A stretch of DNA of 55,916 nt, taken from assembly GCA_031291445.1 (NCBI GenBank), contig JARLJA010000139.1:1-55916 (forward strand), given 5' to 3'. The position numbers were made by a program, and so were the translations under genes. The stretch's first letter is position 1, and every line of letters starts with the position of its first letter. This stretch comes from Xanthobacteraceae bacterium (GTDB lineage: Bacteria > Pseudomonadota > Alphaproteobacteria > Rhizobiales > Xanthobacteraceae). Of this stretch, positions 27,099-35,545 are shown piece after piece. The notes under the pieces are model-generated. The model was not told the origin of the DNA, did no database searches, and saw only the letters and a list, made by a program, of their open reading frames with translations.

Positions 27099-29375
27099 TC
27101 ACGCCAGGCGCGGAACGAACTTGCTGCGGCCTTCGCGCACGTGCGCGATCTGGCGCAGTTCGGAAAGGCCGAGAAGATAGGAAACGACGGATTCCCCGCC
27201 GCGGTTTTCGTTGCGGCGGCCGGGATGCAATCCATCCCGGCAGCTTCCCGATTCGATGTCGACCAGGGATGCCGACAGGTCGTTGCCGCCGAGAAACCAT
27301 GCGAAGGCGCGCTCCGCCTCGGCCTTCCAGGCAACATCGCCGTCGGCACGCCATGCCGCCAGGCAGGCCGAAATCGTCGCCGTGGCTTCCAGCGGCTGCT
27401 GATCGAACGGCTTCGGCAATTTCCGTTTTTCACCGAAGCTGTCGCTTCCGACCGGGCGGAAGTGACCCGCCGACGCGGTCTGGATCGTCATCAGCCAGCG
27501 CAGTGATCTGAGCCCGGCCTTGGTGTAGGTGAGTTGTCCGGTCGCGGTTCCGGTCACGATCAGGGCCTGCGGCAACCGCGCATTGTCGTAGGCCAATCCT
27601 TCCTCGAACCACACCCAGTCGCTGGCCTCGGCCGTCGCCAGAAGGGCGATCAGCCGGTCCGCGAGAAGATGGCGCATCCGCCGGGCTTCGGCATCGCTGC
27701 TCGCCACGGCGCAATAGGCATCCAGTCCCAGCAGCGTGAACGCCCACGCCCGCGGCGAGCCGAACTGCTCCACCGCCGGCAGCGCCGCGGCGAACAGGTC
27801 GGCGGCCCAGCGTCGCCGCGACGCGTTGGCATCGCTGTGCGCGCACTCCCCCAGTGCCCACAGCGTCCGCCCGTGGCTGTCCTCCGAGCCCTGGTCCTCG
27901 AGCCAGTTGCGCGCGAAACTCAGGAAGTTGCGAAACCGCTTGTTGTCGGGATTCCACGCGTGCTGGACGAAGGCCGCGAACCGGCTCGTCAACGTTTCCG
28001 ACAACGGCGATTCGCCGGGACCGTTCAGCGCGCAGGCCAGCAGCAACGCCCGTGCATTGTCGTCGACGCAGTAGCCATGGGCGCGATCAGGCACCGCGTG
28101 AACCGCGTGCTGGAACAACCCGGTATCGTCGCACATCGACAGCAGGTATCCGATCCTCAGTTCCGGCAGCGCCGCGCCGTCACGCACCGGACCGACCAGG
28201 CTCGGCGACTTGATCACCCTGAGGCGATGTTCCCGCAACGCGCCCTCGAAGGTGGCGATATAGCGCTCTGCCGTGCGCTCCCACGTCATCGAGCGGCTGT
28301 CGGCGTATGCGGAGCGGCGCAGGTTCTGCCGCCTGGCGTCGTCGGTCAGGAGGTCGGCGATTGCGGCGCCGATGGCGGCTACGTCGCAGAACGGGACGAG
28401 GATGCCGCGACCATCGGCGAGCAGCTCCTGGGCATGCCAGTAAGGCGTGGAGACCACGGCCTTTCCCAGCCCGAAGCTGTAGGCCAGCGTGCCCGACGTC
28501 ATCTGCGCCTCGTTGAGGTACGGCGTGACGTAGACGTCGCACATCGAGATGAAGCCGAGCAGGGTGGCCTGATCGACGAATTGGTCGAGAAACACCACGT
28601 GATCCTCGACGCCGAGTTCGCGCACCCGATTGATCAGGCTTTCGCGATAGGCCTCGCCCTGGTCCCTGACCAGATTGGGATGGGTGGCGCCGAGCACGAC
28701 GTAGACCGCATCGGCCCGGCGCTTGAGGATCGCGGGCATGGCGTCGATCACCACCTCGATGCCCTTGTTCGGAGACAGCAGGCCGAATGTGAGGATGACC
28801 GCCTTGTCCTTGAAACCGAGTCGTTCCTTCGCCTGGTCCGGTTCGACGAACGGAAAGTCGGGAATTCCGTGCGGAATGACGACGACCTTGTCCGCCTGCA
28901 CCCGGTACACGGTGCGCAGCAGGCCCGCCGCCTTCTCGGCCATGACGATCACCTTGGTCGAGACGTCGACGATCCGGTTCAAGACGCCGCGCTGCGCCGG
29001 GGTCGGCGCCAGCAGGACCGTGTGAAGCGTGGAGACGATCGGCATGGTGAGGCGCGACAGCAGCTCCATCACGCCACCGCCGGCTTCGCCGCCGAAGATG
29101 CCGAACTCATGCTGCAGGCAGACGATATCGTACCGGCCCGCATTGATGAATTCGGCGGCGCGCACGTAGTCGTCGATACAATCGTCGTGGATCTGGAGGC
29201 GGACGACGGGCGGATAATCGTAGCTCTGGCCGCGATCGGTCATCGCCACGATGGCGGTTTCGACGTCGGCACGGGAGATGGCGACCGCGCGCTGCAGATC
29301 GGTGGTGAAGGTGGCGATGCCGCAGCGGCGGGGCAGTGAATTGCCGACGAATGCGATCCGGCTCAACTTGGTCAT
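27099..29375 (-). CDS. GT4-type glycosyltransferase with C-terminal helical domain
   Basis: A 758-residue two-part protein. Residues about 1-380 are a GT-B fold glycosyltransferase (GT4): MTKLSRIAFVGNSLPRRCG, VLTFGLLSPNKGIEVVIDA-type donor loop (ILTFGLLSPNKG) and PYLNEAQMTSGTLAYSFGLG. From about 430 to 750 is an alpha-helical repeat region with YCVDDNARALLLACAL, RDGLHPGRRNENRGG and others, resembling an alpha/alpha-barrel glycosidase-like domain. It lies between manA (ATGA overlap) and the GH130 gene. Donor is probably GDP-mannose given manA; this is inference. It may act on its own product through the C-terminal domain. Confidence 0.82.
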   Translation of the reverse strand: MTKLSRIAFVGNSLPRRCGIATFTTDLQRAVAISRADVETAIVAMTDRGQSYDYPPVVRLQIHDDCIDDYVRAAEFINAGRYDIVCLQHEFGIFGGEAGGGVMELLSRLTMPIVSTLHTVLLAPTPAQRGVLNRIVDVSTKVIVMAEKAAGLLRTVYRVQADKVVVIPHGIPDFPFVEPDQAKERLGFKDKAVILTFGLLSPNKGIEVVIDAMPAILKRRADAVYVVLGATHPNLVRDQGEAYRESLINRVRELGVEDHVVFLDQFVDQATLLGFISMCDVYVTPYLNEAQMTSGTLAYSFGLGKAVVSTPYWHAQELLADGRGILVPFCDVAAIGAAIADLLTDDARRQNLRRSAYADSRSMTWERTAERYIATFEGALREHRLRVIKSPSLVGPVRDGAALPELRIGYLLSMCDDTGLFQHAVHAVPDRAHGYCVDDNARALLLACALNGPGESPLSETLTSRFAAFVQHAWNPDNKRFRNFLSFARNWLEDQGSEDSHGRTLWALGECAHSDANASRRRWAADLFAAALPAVEQFGSPRAWAFTLLGLDAYCAVASSDAEARRMRHLLADRLIALLATAEASDWVWFEEGLAYDNARLPQALIVTGTATGQLTYTKAGLRSLRWLMTIQTASAGHFRPVGSDSFGEKRKLPKPFDQQPLEATATISACLAAWRADGDVAWKAEAERAFAWFLGGNDLSASLVDIESGSCRDGLHPGRRNENRGGESVVSYLLGLSELRQIAHVREGRSKFVPRLA

Positions 29376-30358
29376 GATGCGGCCTCCGTGGCGGTGAGGG
29401 AAGCGTTGGGCCGACCGCTGGACGACTGCAGGCGACCGCCGGCGGCCTGGTCGCCGCCGGGGACGTCACGGCGTTCGCCGGAATGCTCCAGCAGGACGCG
29501 TTGCGGATCGGGGCCGACATAGGCGACCAGCGCGGTCATCCCGTCGTCCCCGGCCGCGATGGCGGCGCAATCGGCTTCGAGGAAGATCGCCTGGCCGGCA
29601 TCGAGGTCGAACGCACCACGCGTCGGGCTAAACGGGGCCTGGACCCTGGCATGTCCCTCAAGCATCAGCATCCAGGTCTCGCGCTCCGAGCGCAGCGTCC
29701 ATTGCGCGCGCGGCGGAAGACTGATCCGTTCGACGACAAAATGGGGATTGGCCATCAGCAGCGTCCGCTCGCCGCTGAGCCGCTTCGCGGTCGGCTGCGG
29801 TCCGGCCGGCCCGGCACAAGCGACCGAGACCGCGGCGTCGGCGTGGAGTTCGCGCGCACGGCCGTAGTCGAACAGACGAAATGTCGTGTCGCTGCGCTGC
29901 TGGATCTCCGCCAGCACCAGCCCGGCGCCGATGGCGTGGATGGTTCCGGCCGGGACGAAGACGACGTCGTCCTTCGCGACCTGCCGCCACTGCACGAGCT
30001 GTGAGACGGTGCCGTCGTCGATCGCCGCGCGCAGCTGAACCGGTGTCAGCGCGCGTTTCAGCCCGAGGGCGATTTTGGCATCCGGCGCCGCGGAAAGAAT
30101 ATACCACGCCTCGGTCTTGCCGTTCGGCAACCCCATCGATTGCGCGAAGACGTCGCCGGGATGCACCTGGACCGAAAGCGGTTCGGTGGTGAAAAGCAGC
30201 TTGAGCAGCAGCGCCGGCGCCGCCGCGCCGGTCTCGGCGCGTTCAAACCAGAGCTCGCCAACCGGCGATCCGGCCGCGTCGATCGGGCTCCACGGGCTGA
30301 GATCGGCGCCACCCCAGGGTTTGCGCACGGCACGAATGCCGGCAAGTTCGAGCGTCAT
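29372..30358 (-). CDS. manA: Class I mannose-6-phosphate isomerase
   Basis: A 328-residue cupin isomerase that interconverts mannose-6-phosphate and fructose-6-phosphate. The metal-binding QVHPGD segment (about residues 79-84) and KTEAWYI (about 100-106) are present, followed by VFVPAGTIHAIGAG, where the His contributes to the zinc site. This gives the mannose precursor for the glycosyltransferase that overlaps it by 4 nt. First gene of the leftward operon; the 482-nt upstream gap must carry its promoter. The last 60 residues (from about 265) are less conserved and end in an Ala/Ser-rich tail. Confidence 0.87.
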   Translation of the reverse strand: MTLELAGIRAVRKPWGGADLSPWSPIDAAGSPVGELWFERAETGAAAPALLLKLLFTTEPLSVQVHPGDVFAQSMGLPNGKTEAWYILSAAPDAKIALGLKRALTPVQLRAAIDDGTVSQLVQWRQVAKDDVVFVPAGTIHAIGAGLVLAEIQQRSDTTFRLFDYGRARELHADAAVSVACAGPAGPQPTAKRLSGERTLLMANPHFVVERISLPPRAQWTLRSERETWMLMLEGHARVQAPFSPTRGAFDLDAGQAIFLEADCAAIAAGDDGMTALVAYVGPDPQRVLLEHSGERRDVPGGDQAAGGRLQSSSGRPNASLTATEAAS

Positions 30359-30840
30359 CGGTTTGGTCCGGTTTGCGCCGCTCAGATCGGAATGACATGA
30401 CGTTCGACGGTCGTGGAGTCGCTATCAGCCCGGCCCACGACCCCAGCCGACCTGCGGCCATCGTGGCGCAGTTACAGGCAGGCTCAGGGTCTCTGGTCCA
30501 GGATCGTGAGGACAGGTCGTCGGCGTGATCGCCGGTTGTCGAAGTCGGTCAGGCAACGGCGGCAATCGACCGGGCCATGCTTGCCGCAATGCCGACGCGA
30601 AAGGAGGGTTGTCGGCCTCTTGCAGGTGGTCATCGCCGACCAGGAAAACAAGGAGATCGACGGGTTTATTCGATGAGGCGGCTGGTGTTTTCGCTCCGAT
30701 GACCGACAATCGTCCTCAAAGATGCAAAAAGGTCGAGCGATATCTGGCCCGCGCCGAAATGAAGCAGGATCCACAGGATCCATAAGGTCTGCCACGCGTT
30801 TGTCCCCTGTTCGGTTTTGCTCACTCCCGGAATTGCCACC
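30359..30840. other. Intergenic region between manA and response regulator
   Basis: A 482-nt divergent gap between the leftward manA operon and the rightward response-regulator gene. Open frames here (for example 30413-30676 plus and 30425-30709 minus) have no plausible start site and non-protein-like composition, so no gene is called. No clear dyad or terminator was recognised. Confidence 0.45.
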
Positions 30841-31227
30841 ATGATAGTTATCGATCACGTCGTCGGTCCCGCAGTCGTTCTCGTCGTCGAGGATGAGATG
30901 CTGCTGCGCATGCGCGCGGTCGACATGGTGGAAGATGCGGGCTTCGCATCGGTGGAAGCCGTCGATGCCGATCAGGCCGTGGCCATCCTGGAATCGCGTT
31001 CCGACATCGCGCTGCTGCTCACCGACATCCAGATGCCGGGCAGCCTGGACGGCTTGAAGCTCGCCCACACGGTGCGAGCGCGTTGGCCGCGGATCGAGAT
31101 CATCCTGGTCTCGGGGCAGCTGAAGCCGACGGATTCGGACGTTCCTTCCGACAGCCGTTTTTTCGGCAAGCCCCTCGAGGCCAGGACCATGATCGCGGTG
31201 ATGCAGACCATGATCGGACACGCCTGA
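30841..31227 (+). CDS. Single-domain response regulator
   Basis: A 128-residue CheY-like receiver. VEDEM (acidic pair near 17-18), phospho-acceptor Asp62 in LLLTDIQMPG, Ser91 in the usual Thr/Ser position and Lys110 in FFGKPLE are all present. There is no output domain. ATG 30841 is preferred; a TTG 24 nt upstream has no better site. It precedes the HWE kinase gene by 95 nt in the same direction, and the two probably form a phosphorelay unit. HWE kinase/receiver pairs occur in alphaproteobacterial stress and light pathways; no sigma-factor or anti-sigma gene is in the window. Confidence 0.87.
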   Translation: MIVIDHVVGPAVVLVVEDEMLLRMRAVDMVEDAGFASVEAVDADQAVAILESRSDIALLLTDIQMPGSLDGLKLAHTVRARWPRIEIILVSGQLKPTDSDVPSDSRFFGKPLEARTMIAVMQTMIGHA

Positions 31228-31322
31228 ATAGCGGCCCTCGGCAGGCCGGCAAGGATAACCCGATCGTGACCCTGCGCCGTTCCGATTGGTCGGCCAGCCG
31301 CGATCCCTCGTGCTAGGATCAA

Positions 31323-32105
31323 ATGATGTATGCGATCGACCACGGGACGCACGAGCACCGCTCGACCAACGGTTCAGGGCCTTCGCAGGATGTTCTGGAG
31401 GCCGAGAACGTCAGCCTGCGGTTGCAGCTGGCCCAGGCCAAAGTCGACGCCAAGGGATTGCTGGCTCAGGCCGGCATCCAGGCCAGCGAGCGCGAGGCCT
31501 CCGACAAGCTTCAGAAACTGATCCTGGAGGAGCTGCACCATCGCATCAAGAACACCCTCGCCACCGTCAGCGCGATCGCCTCCCAAAGCCTGCGCGACGT
31601 GCCCGGCGCCGGGCAGGCGCGGCAGGCCCTCAATGGTCGCCTCGACGCGCTCGGCCGCGCTCACGACCTGTTGCTGCAGGCGCGATGGACCAGCGCCGAC
31701 CTCGGAAACGTCGTCCGTGGCGCCACCGAGGCCTTCGACAAGGTCGACGCGACCAGGATTGCGATCGCGGGGCCGGATCTGCGGCTGAGCTCCGGCGCCG
31801 TCATCGCCATCGCGATGACCCTCAATGAGCTCTGCACCAACGCCACCAAATTCGGCGCGCTGTCGCAGGCAGGCGGAAGCGTCGACATCGCGTGGACCGT
31901 CGACGACCCGACGCAGCGCCTGCGTCTGACCTGGACCGAAAAGAACGGCCCCGCGGTTCAAACGCCGACCCGGCGAAGTTTCGGCACGCGCCTGGTGGAG
32001 ACGCTCGGCAAGCAGTTCAAGGGAGCCGTCGAACTGGCCTACGAGCCCAGCGGCTTCGTCTACGTGCTCGACGCGCCGCTGGCGGCGTTGACGTCGACCG
32101 AATAG
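31323..32105 (+). CDS. HWE/HisKA_2 family histidine kinase without a visible sensor domain
   Basis: A 260-residue kinase. A short N-terminal coiled-coil (about residues 24-70) leads into the H-box LEELHHRIKNTLATVSAIAS, with the phospho-His being one of His72/His73. The N-box is LNELCTNATKFGAL (about 164-177) and the WxE tryptophan/glutamate pair is WTE (about 204-206). The C-terminus has FGTRLVETLGKQF. No PAS, GAF or transmembrane segment is visible, so input must come from a partner. It follows the response regulator gene. Confidence 0.87.
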   Translation: MMYAIDHGTHEHRSTNGSGPSQDVLEAENVSLRLQLAQAKVDAKGLLAQAGIQASEREASDKLQKLILEELHHRIKNTLATVSAIASQSLRDVPGAGQARQALNGRLDALGRAHDLLLQARWTSADLGNVVRGATEAFDKVDATRIAIAGPDLRLSSGAVIAIAMTLNELCTNATKFGALSQAGGSVDIAWTVDDPTQRLRLTWTEKNGPAVQTPTRRSFGTRLVETLGKQFKGAVELAYEPSGFVYVLDAPLAALTSTE

Positions 32106-32121
32106 CGGCGGACAACGCCGC
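32105..32121 (+). terminator. Weak candidate terminator hairpin
   Basis: GCGGCG-GACAA-CGCCGC at 32105-32121, a 6-bp stem right after the kinase stop, with no T-run behind it. It separates the kinase gene from the convergent LigB-like gene. A factor-dependent end is also possible. Confidence 0.25.
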
Positions 32122-32211
32122 CGCGCCTGATTTGCCCTCGAACCGGTTCCGGAAAGATCCGCGGCGCGCACGCTTCACGCGCCCGCGCCGCATCCGTCCG
32201 TTCGGCCGCCC

Positions 32212-33051
32212 TCACGCCGCCGGTTCCAGCACCATCAGTCCCGACGCCGTGTTGGAGATCGGGATGTAGTAGTTGGCGTGCTTCTTCTCGACCTTGGCCG
32301 GCAGCGTGCCGCGCGCCACCATCCAGTTGAGCAGTTCGACGCCCTGGGTGCCCGACAGCTCCACCAGCTCGGTGGTCGAGTATCTGGTCGCCCAGGCCGG
32401 TTCATGGACCATGCTGTCCATGAACTTGAGGTCGAAGTCCTTGTTGATGAAGCCGGCGCGTTCGCCGTCGAGCTGGTGCGACAGGCCGCCGGTGCCCATC
32501 ACCACCACGCGCTCGTCGCCCGGCCACTTGGCGATGGCCCGCCCGATCGCCTGGCCGAGCTTGTAGCAGCGCGCGGCTGACGGCAGCGGCGCCTGCACGG
32601 TGTTGACGCACACCGGCACGACGCGAACCGGCCAGTTGGTGTCCGGGTAGCACAGCGCCATCGGCAGCGTGAAGGCGTGGTCGACGACCATTTCCTGGCA
32701 GGTCACGAGGTCGAAGTCTTCCGCCACCAGCTGTTCGATCAGGTGCCAGGACAATTCGGGGTCGCCCTTGAACGGCGCGACCGTCGGAATGCCCCAGCCT
32801 TCATCGGCATTGCGGTATTCCGGCGCCGCGCCGACCGCGAAGGTCGGCATCTTGTCGAGGAAGAAGTTGAGGCCGTGGTCGTTGTAGACCAGCACGATGA
32901 CGTCCGGCTTGACCTTGGCCAGCCAGTCGCGCACCGGCGGGAAGCCGTCGAAGAACGGCTTCCAGTACGGCTCGTTCTGCAGGCCCTTGGCGATGGCGCC
33001 GCCGATGGCGGGAACGTGGGAGGTGGTGATTGCGCCGACGATCTTTGCCAT
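32212..33051 (-). CDS. LigB-family extradiol dioxygenase large subunit, divergent paralogue
   Basis: A 279-residue catalytic (beta) subunit of a class III extradiol dioxygenase. Iron ligands at His12 (TTSHVPA) and His59 (YNDHG) and the active-site His192 (GGLSHQ) match protocatechuate 4,5-dioxygenase LigB. The third ligand, Glu242 of Sphingobium LigB in INKEFD, is Asp205 here (INKDFD). The chosen ATG starts MAKIVGAITTSH; longer readings upstream overlap the LigA-like gene. Its small subunit is 5 nt upstream, and a divergent LysR gene follows beyond a repeat-rich promoter. Substrate could be protocatechuate or a related catechol acid. Confidence 0.85.
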   Translation of the reverse strand: MAKIVGAITTSHVPAIGGAIAKGLQNEPYWKPFFDGFPPVRDWLAKVKPDVIVLVYNDHGLNFFLDKMPTFAVGAAPEYRNADEGWGIPTVAPFKGDPELSWHLIEQLVAEDFDLVTCQEMVVDHAFTLPMALCYPDTNWPVRVVPVCVNTVQAPLPSAARCYKLGQAIGRAIAKWPGDERVVVMGTGGLSHQLDGERAGFINKDFDLKFMDSMVHEPAWATRYSTTELVELSGTQGVELLNWMVARGTLPAKVEKKHANYYIPISNTASGLMVLEPAA

Positions 33052-33056
33052 GGTCG

Positions 33057-33413
33057 TTACCCCCGTGCCGCCAGAAGCTTGGCCTTGAACTCGTCCTTGG
33101 TCATGCCGGTCTGCTGGGCGCCGATGTCCTGCATGTCGAGGCCGAAGATCCCGGCGAACTTGGCGAGGTAATAGGCGTTGCCGCCGGCCTCCAGCAGCTG
33201 CAGCACATCGCGATTGCGGATCGCCTCGCGCTGCTGCGGGTTCAGGCCGTATTTCTTGCAGTAGGCGTCCTCGTCGGCGACGAAGGCGGCGCGGTTGGCG
33301 GCGTCGTTGAACGAGTAGCACATCTTGTTCAGGGCATAGCCTTTGCGGGCCTGGACGCTGTCGAAGATGATGGTGCCGGGCACCGGCTGCCGGGTGTCGG
33401 GATGATAATCCAT
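33057..33413 (-). CDS. LigA-family extradiol dioxygenase small subunit, divergent paralogue
   Basis: A 118-residue alpha subunit. VPGTIIFDSVQARKGYALNK, MCYSFNDAANRAAFVADEDA and the GGNAYYLAKF segment align with LigA, but the tail lacks the MTGMxxxxYxxMMxxGGRS block and ends MTKDEFKAKLLAARG. It forms the lid over the LigB active site. It is transcribed first, 5 nt before the LigB-like gene. It is less like Sphingobium LigA than the copy at 39106-39495, consistent with a changed substrate. Confidence 0.83.
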   Translation of the reverse strand: MDYHPDTRQPVPGTIIFDSVQARKGYALNKMCYSFNDAANRAAFVADEDAYCKKYGLNPQQREAIRNRDVLQLLEAGGNAYYLAKFAGIFGLDMQDIGAQQTGMTKDEFKAKLLAARG

Positions 33414-33449
33414 GGGCTCCTCTCCGCTTCAGGGGCGTGCGGCGGACCA

Positions 33450-33465
33450 TTTGATCCCGATCAAA
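33450..33465. promoter_or_regulatory. Palindromic candidate operator
   Basis: TTTGATC-CC-GATCAAA, a perfect 16-bp palindrome 37 nt upstream of the LigA-like start, in the gap shared with the divergent LysR gene. A LysR-type binding site is plausible but not shown. Confidence 0.5.
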
Positions 33466-33509
33466 TTTGTCTCGATCGGATTTGTCTCGATCGGATTTGT
33501 CCTGGATCA
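33465..33509. repeat. Three tandem 15-bp units in a divergent promoter
   Basis: ATTTGTCTCGATCGG occurs at 33465-33479 and again at 33480-33494, followed by the partial third unit ATTTGTCCTGGATC at 33495-33508. The period is 15 bp, between the LigA-like gene and the LysR gene. It could be an iterated regulator site or a replication-slippage tract. Confidence 0.6.
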
Positions 33510-33574
33510 AGTCCGCCGTTCACGGCGCGGGCACATTCCGACGGCGGATACCGGAAATAAACGCACCGCGGACG

Positions 33575-34543
33575 ATGTCATCCATGAGCCAATTCGATCA
33601 TTTGGACCTCGACGGCCACCTGCTGCAGCTGCTGCTGGCGGTGTTCGAGGAGGGCTCGATCACCCGCGCCGCGCAGCGGCTCGACGTCACCCAGTCGGCG
33701 GTCAGCCACCTGCTCGACAAGCTGCGCGCCATCGTCGGCGATCCGCTGTTCGTCAAGTCCGGGCGCGGCATCGTGCCGACCGCCCAGGCCCATCTGCTGG
33801 CCGCCCGCGCCCGCGTCCTGCTCGACGGCCTGCGCGACTTCTCGACCGCGGCCCATTTCGACCCGGCGACGATTTCGACCACGGTGACGATCGCCGCCAA
33901 CGACATGCAGCGCGACCTTTTGCTGCCGGCGATGCTGCGCTACGTCCAGGCGCAGGCGCCCGGTATCGCGCTGCGCATCATCGCCTCCGACGTCCCGAAC
34001 CCCGAGCTGCTGCGCGAGGACCACTGCCAGTTCATCATCTCGCCGCGCCCGCCCGAGGGCAGCGACATCCTGCAGAAGCGCCTGTTCGAGGACAGCTACT
34101 GCGTGTTCTACGACCCGGCGCAGCGCGGAGCGCCGCAGACGCTGGAGGACTATCTCGCCGCCGAGCACATCACGGTGCTGTACGAACCGCGTCGCCGGCT
34201 CGACGTCGACGAGGCGCTGGCCGAGCGCGGCGTCAAGCGGCGCTTCGTGGTCCAGGTGCCGGGCTTCGCCGGGGTCGGGGCGTTCCTCGGCGGCAGCCCG
34301 TTCGTGGCGACGCTGCCGACGCTGCTGCGCGCGCACCTGCTGCGCGGCTTCGCCGCCGCCCCCGTGCCGGTCGAATGCCCGCCGCTGCCGATGTACCTGG
34401 TCTGGCACCTGCGCCACCAGGAGGATCCGCTGCATCGCTGGCTGCGCCAGCAGCTCGAGATCGTGGTGGCGCCGGCGCTGGCGGCGGCGGCGAAATCGAT
34501 CCGGCCTCAGGCCGGAATTCCGTCGGAGGTGGTCCGCCGGTAG
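33575..34543 (+). CDS. LysR family transcriptional regulator
   Basis: A 322-residue LysR-type regulator. The N-terminal HTH is LLLAVFEEGSITRAAQRLDV, TQSAVSHLLDKLR (about 20-55), and the rest is the effector-binding domain (ATISTTVTIAANDMQRDLLL onward). It is divergent from the LigAB-like pair across 162 nt with a palindrome and tandem repeats, so it likely controls it, responding to an aromatic acid or its cleavage product. Two in-frame starts (33575 and 33584) are close and cannot be told apart. The 3' end overlaps the convergent AraC-type gene by 37 nt. Confidence 0.88.
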   Translation: MSSMSQFDHLDLDGHLLQLLLAVFEEGSITRAAQRLDVTQSAVSHLLDKLRAIVGDPLFVKSGRGIVPTAQAHLLAARARVLLDGLRDFSTAAHFDPATISTTVTIAANDMQRDLLLPAMLRYVQAQAPGIALRIIASDVPNPELLREDHCQFIISPRPPEGSDILQKRLFEDSYCVFYDPAQRGAPQTLEDYLAAEHITVLYEPRRRLDVDEALAERGVKRRFVVQVPGFAGVGAFLGGSPFVATLPTLLRAHLLRGFAAAPVPVECPPLPMYLVWHLRHQEDPLHRWLRQQLEIVVAPALAAAAKSIRPQAGIPSEVVRR

Positions 34544-35406
34544 TCGCGCGGGCTCTGGCCGGTGTGGCGCTTGAAGAAGCGGCAGAAATAGGCCGGGTCC
34601 TCGAAGCCGAGCTCGAAGGCGAGTTTGGAGACCGGCGCGGCGACGTAGGTGAGGCGGCGGCGGGCCTCACGCACCAGGCGGGCATGGACCAGATCGAGCG
34701 CGGCCTGGCCGGTCTCGCCGCGCACCAGACGATTGAGCCGCTCGGGCGTGAGGCCGAGCTCGGCGGCATAGCGGGTCACCGGCCAGTGGTCGCGATGATG
34801 GGCTTCGACCAGCACCAGGAAGCGGGTGAACAGCGCGCGCTGGGCGCCGCGCGGGCCCTTGGCCTGCCGCGCGCAGTGCTGCGCCAGCCGCCAGACGATG
34901 GCGCGCGCCAGCCACAGCGGCACCGGCGAGCCGGCCGCGTCGGGCGCCGCGAACTCATCGGCGAGGTCGCCGAACAGGGTGGCCATCCGCCGCGTCGCCG
35001 TGGCGCCCGGCTCGAACGTCACCAACCGCGGCGCCGCGAACAGGTCGCGCAGCGCTTCCCCGGTCGCCGGCACGTCGCCCTCGATCACGGCGCGGGGATT
35101 GAAGGTCAGCACCTCGCCATCGGTGTCGCGGGAAAAGCGGAAGGCGTGGACCACGCCGGGCGGGATCACCACGGCGAGCGGACCGCGGCAGCGCTCGCGC
35201 GCTTCATCGAGCGCGACCTCCGCCGGCCCGTGGGCGATCCAGAGGATTTGGTGCAGTGCATGATGGGTGTGGACGTCGATTTCCCACCGGTAGAGCCGGC
35301 TGCGCGACTGGATCGACTCCACGTGCAGCATGTCGGGGGCGACGGCGGAAGCCTCGCCATACAGCGCAAACGCGGGGATCGAGGTCTTTCGTGCGAACCG
35401 GGCCAT
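34507..35406 (-). CDS. AraC/XylS family regulator (PobR-like)
   Basis: A 299-residue regulator. A cupin-like sensor domain precedes the C-terminal double HTH: WPVTRYAAELGLTPERLNRL, then SKLAFELGFEDPAYFCRFFK and RHTGQSPRDYRR. Its makeup resembles PobR-type activators of 4-hydroxybenzoate hydroxylase genes, but no pobA is in the window. It is divergent from the P450 gene with a 139-nt gap, so it probably controls the P450/ferredoxin pair. The ATG at 35406 was chosen over one 36 nt earlier because AGGTG lies about 4 nt upstream. Confidence 0.82.
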   Translation of the reverse strand: MARFARKTSIPAFALYGEASAVAPDMLHVESIQSRSRLYRWEIDVHTHHALHQILWIAHGPAEVALDEARERCRGPLAVVIPPGVVHAFRFSRDTDGEVLTFNPRAVIEGDVPATGEALRDLFAAPRLVTFEPGATATRRMATLFGDLADEFAAPDAAGSPVPLWLARAIVWRLAQHCARQAKGPRGAQRALFTRFLVLVEAHHRDHWPVTRYAAELGLTPERLNRLVRGETGQAALDLVHARLVREARRRLTYVAAPVSKLAFELGFEDPAYFCRFFKRHTGQSPRDYRRTTSDGIPA

Positions 35407-35545
35407 GACACCTACCCTGCCCGGAACGTCGGAAAAGTACAAGTTTATGCCGGCGTTCGTGCCTCACGCCGGCCGCGGGCCTTGGCCTAGGATTGGCGCA
35501 ATCGTCCGGCGCCACGATGCGCCGGCCACCATCGGGGAGGATAGC

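Noticed and set aside
27534-29339. 601-codon plus-strand open frame over the glycosyltransferase
   Set aside because: Opposite-strand shadow of a protein with clear GT4 motifs.
30413-30709. Overlapping open frames in the manA/response-regulator gap
   Set aside because: No ribosome site, atypical composition, and both strands open at once.
33465-33509. CRISPR-like array
   Set aside because: Units abut with no spacers and only two and a part are present.
33412-35490. Long plus-strand open frame over the LysR and AraC genes
   Set aside because: Its translation has no domain and is Arg/Ala-rich; LysR in another plus frame and AraC on the minus strand account for the sequence.
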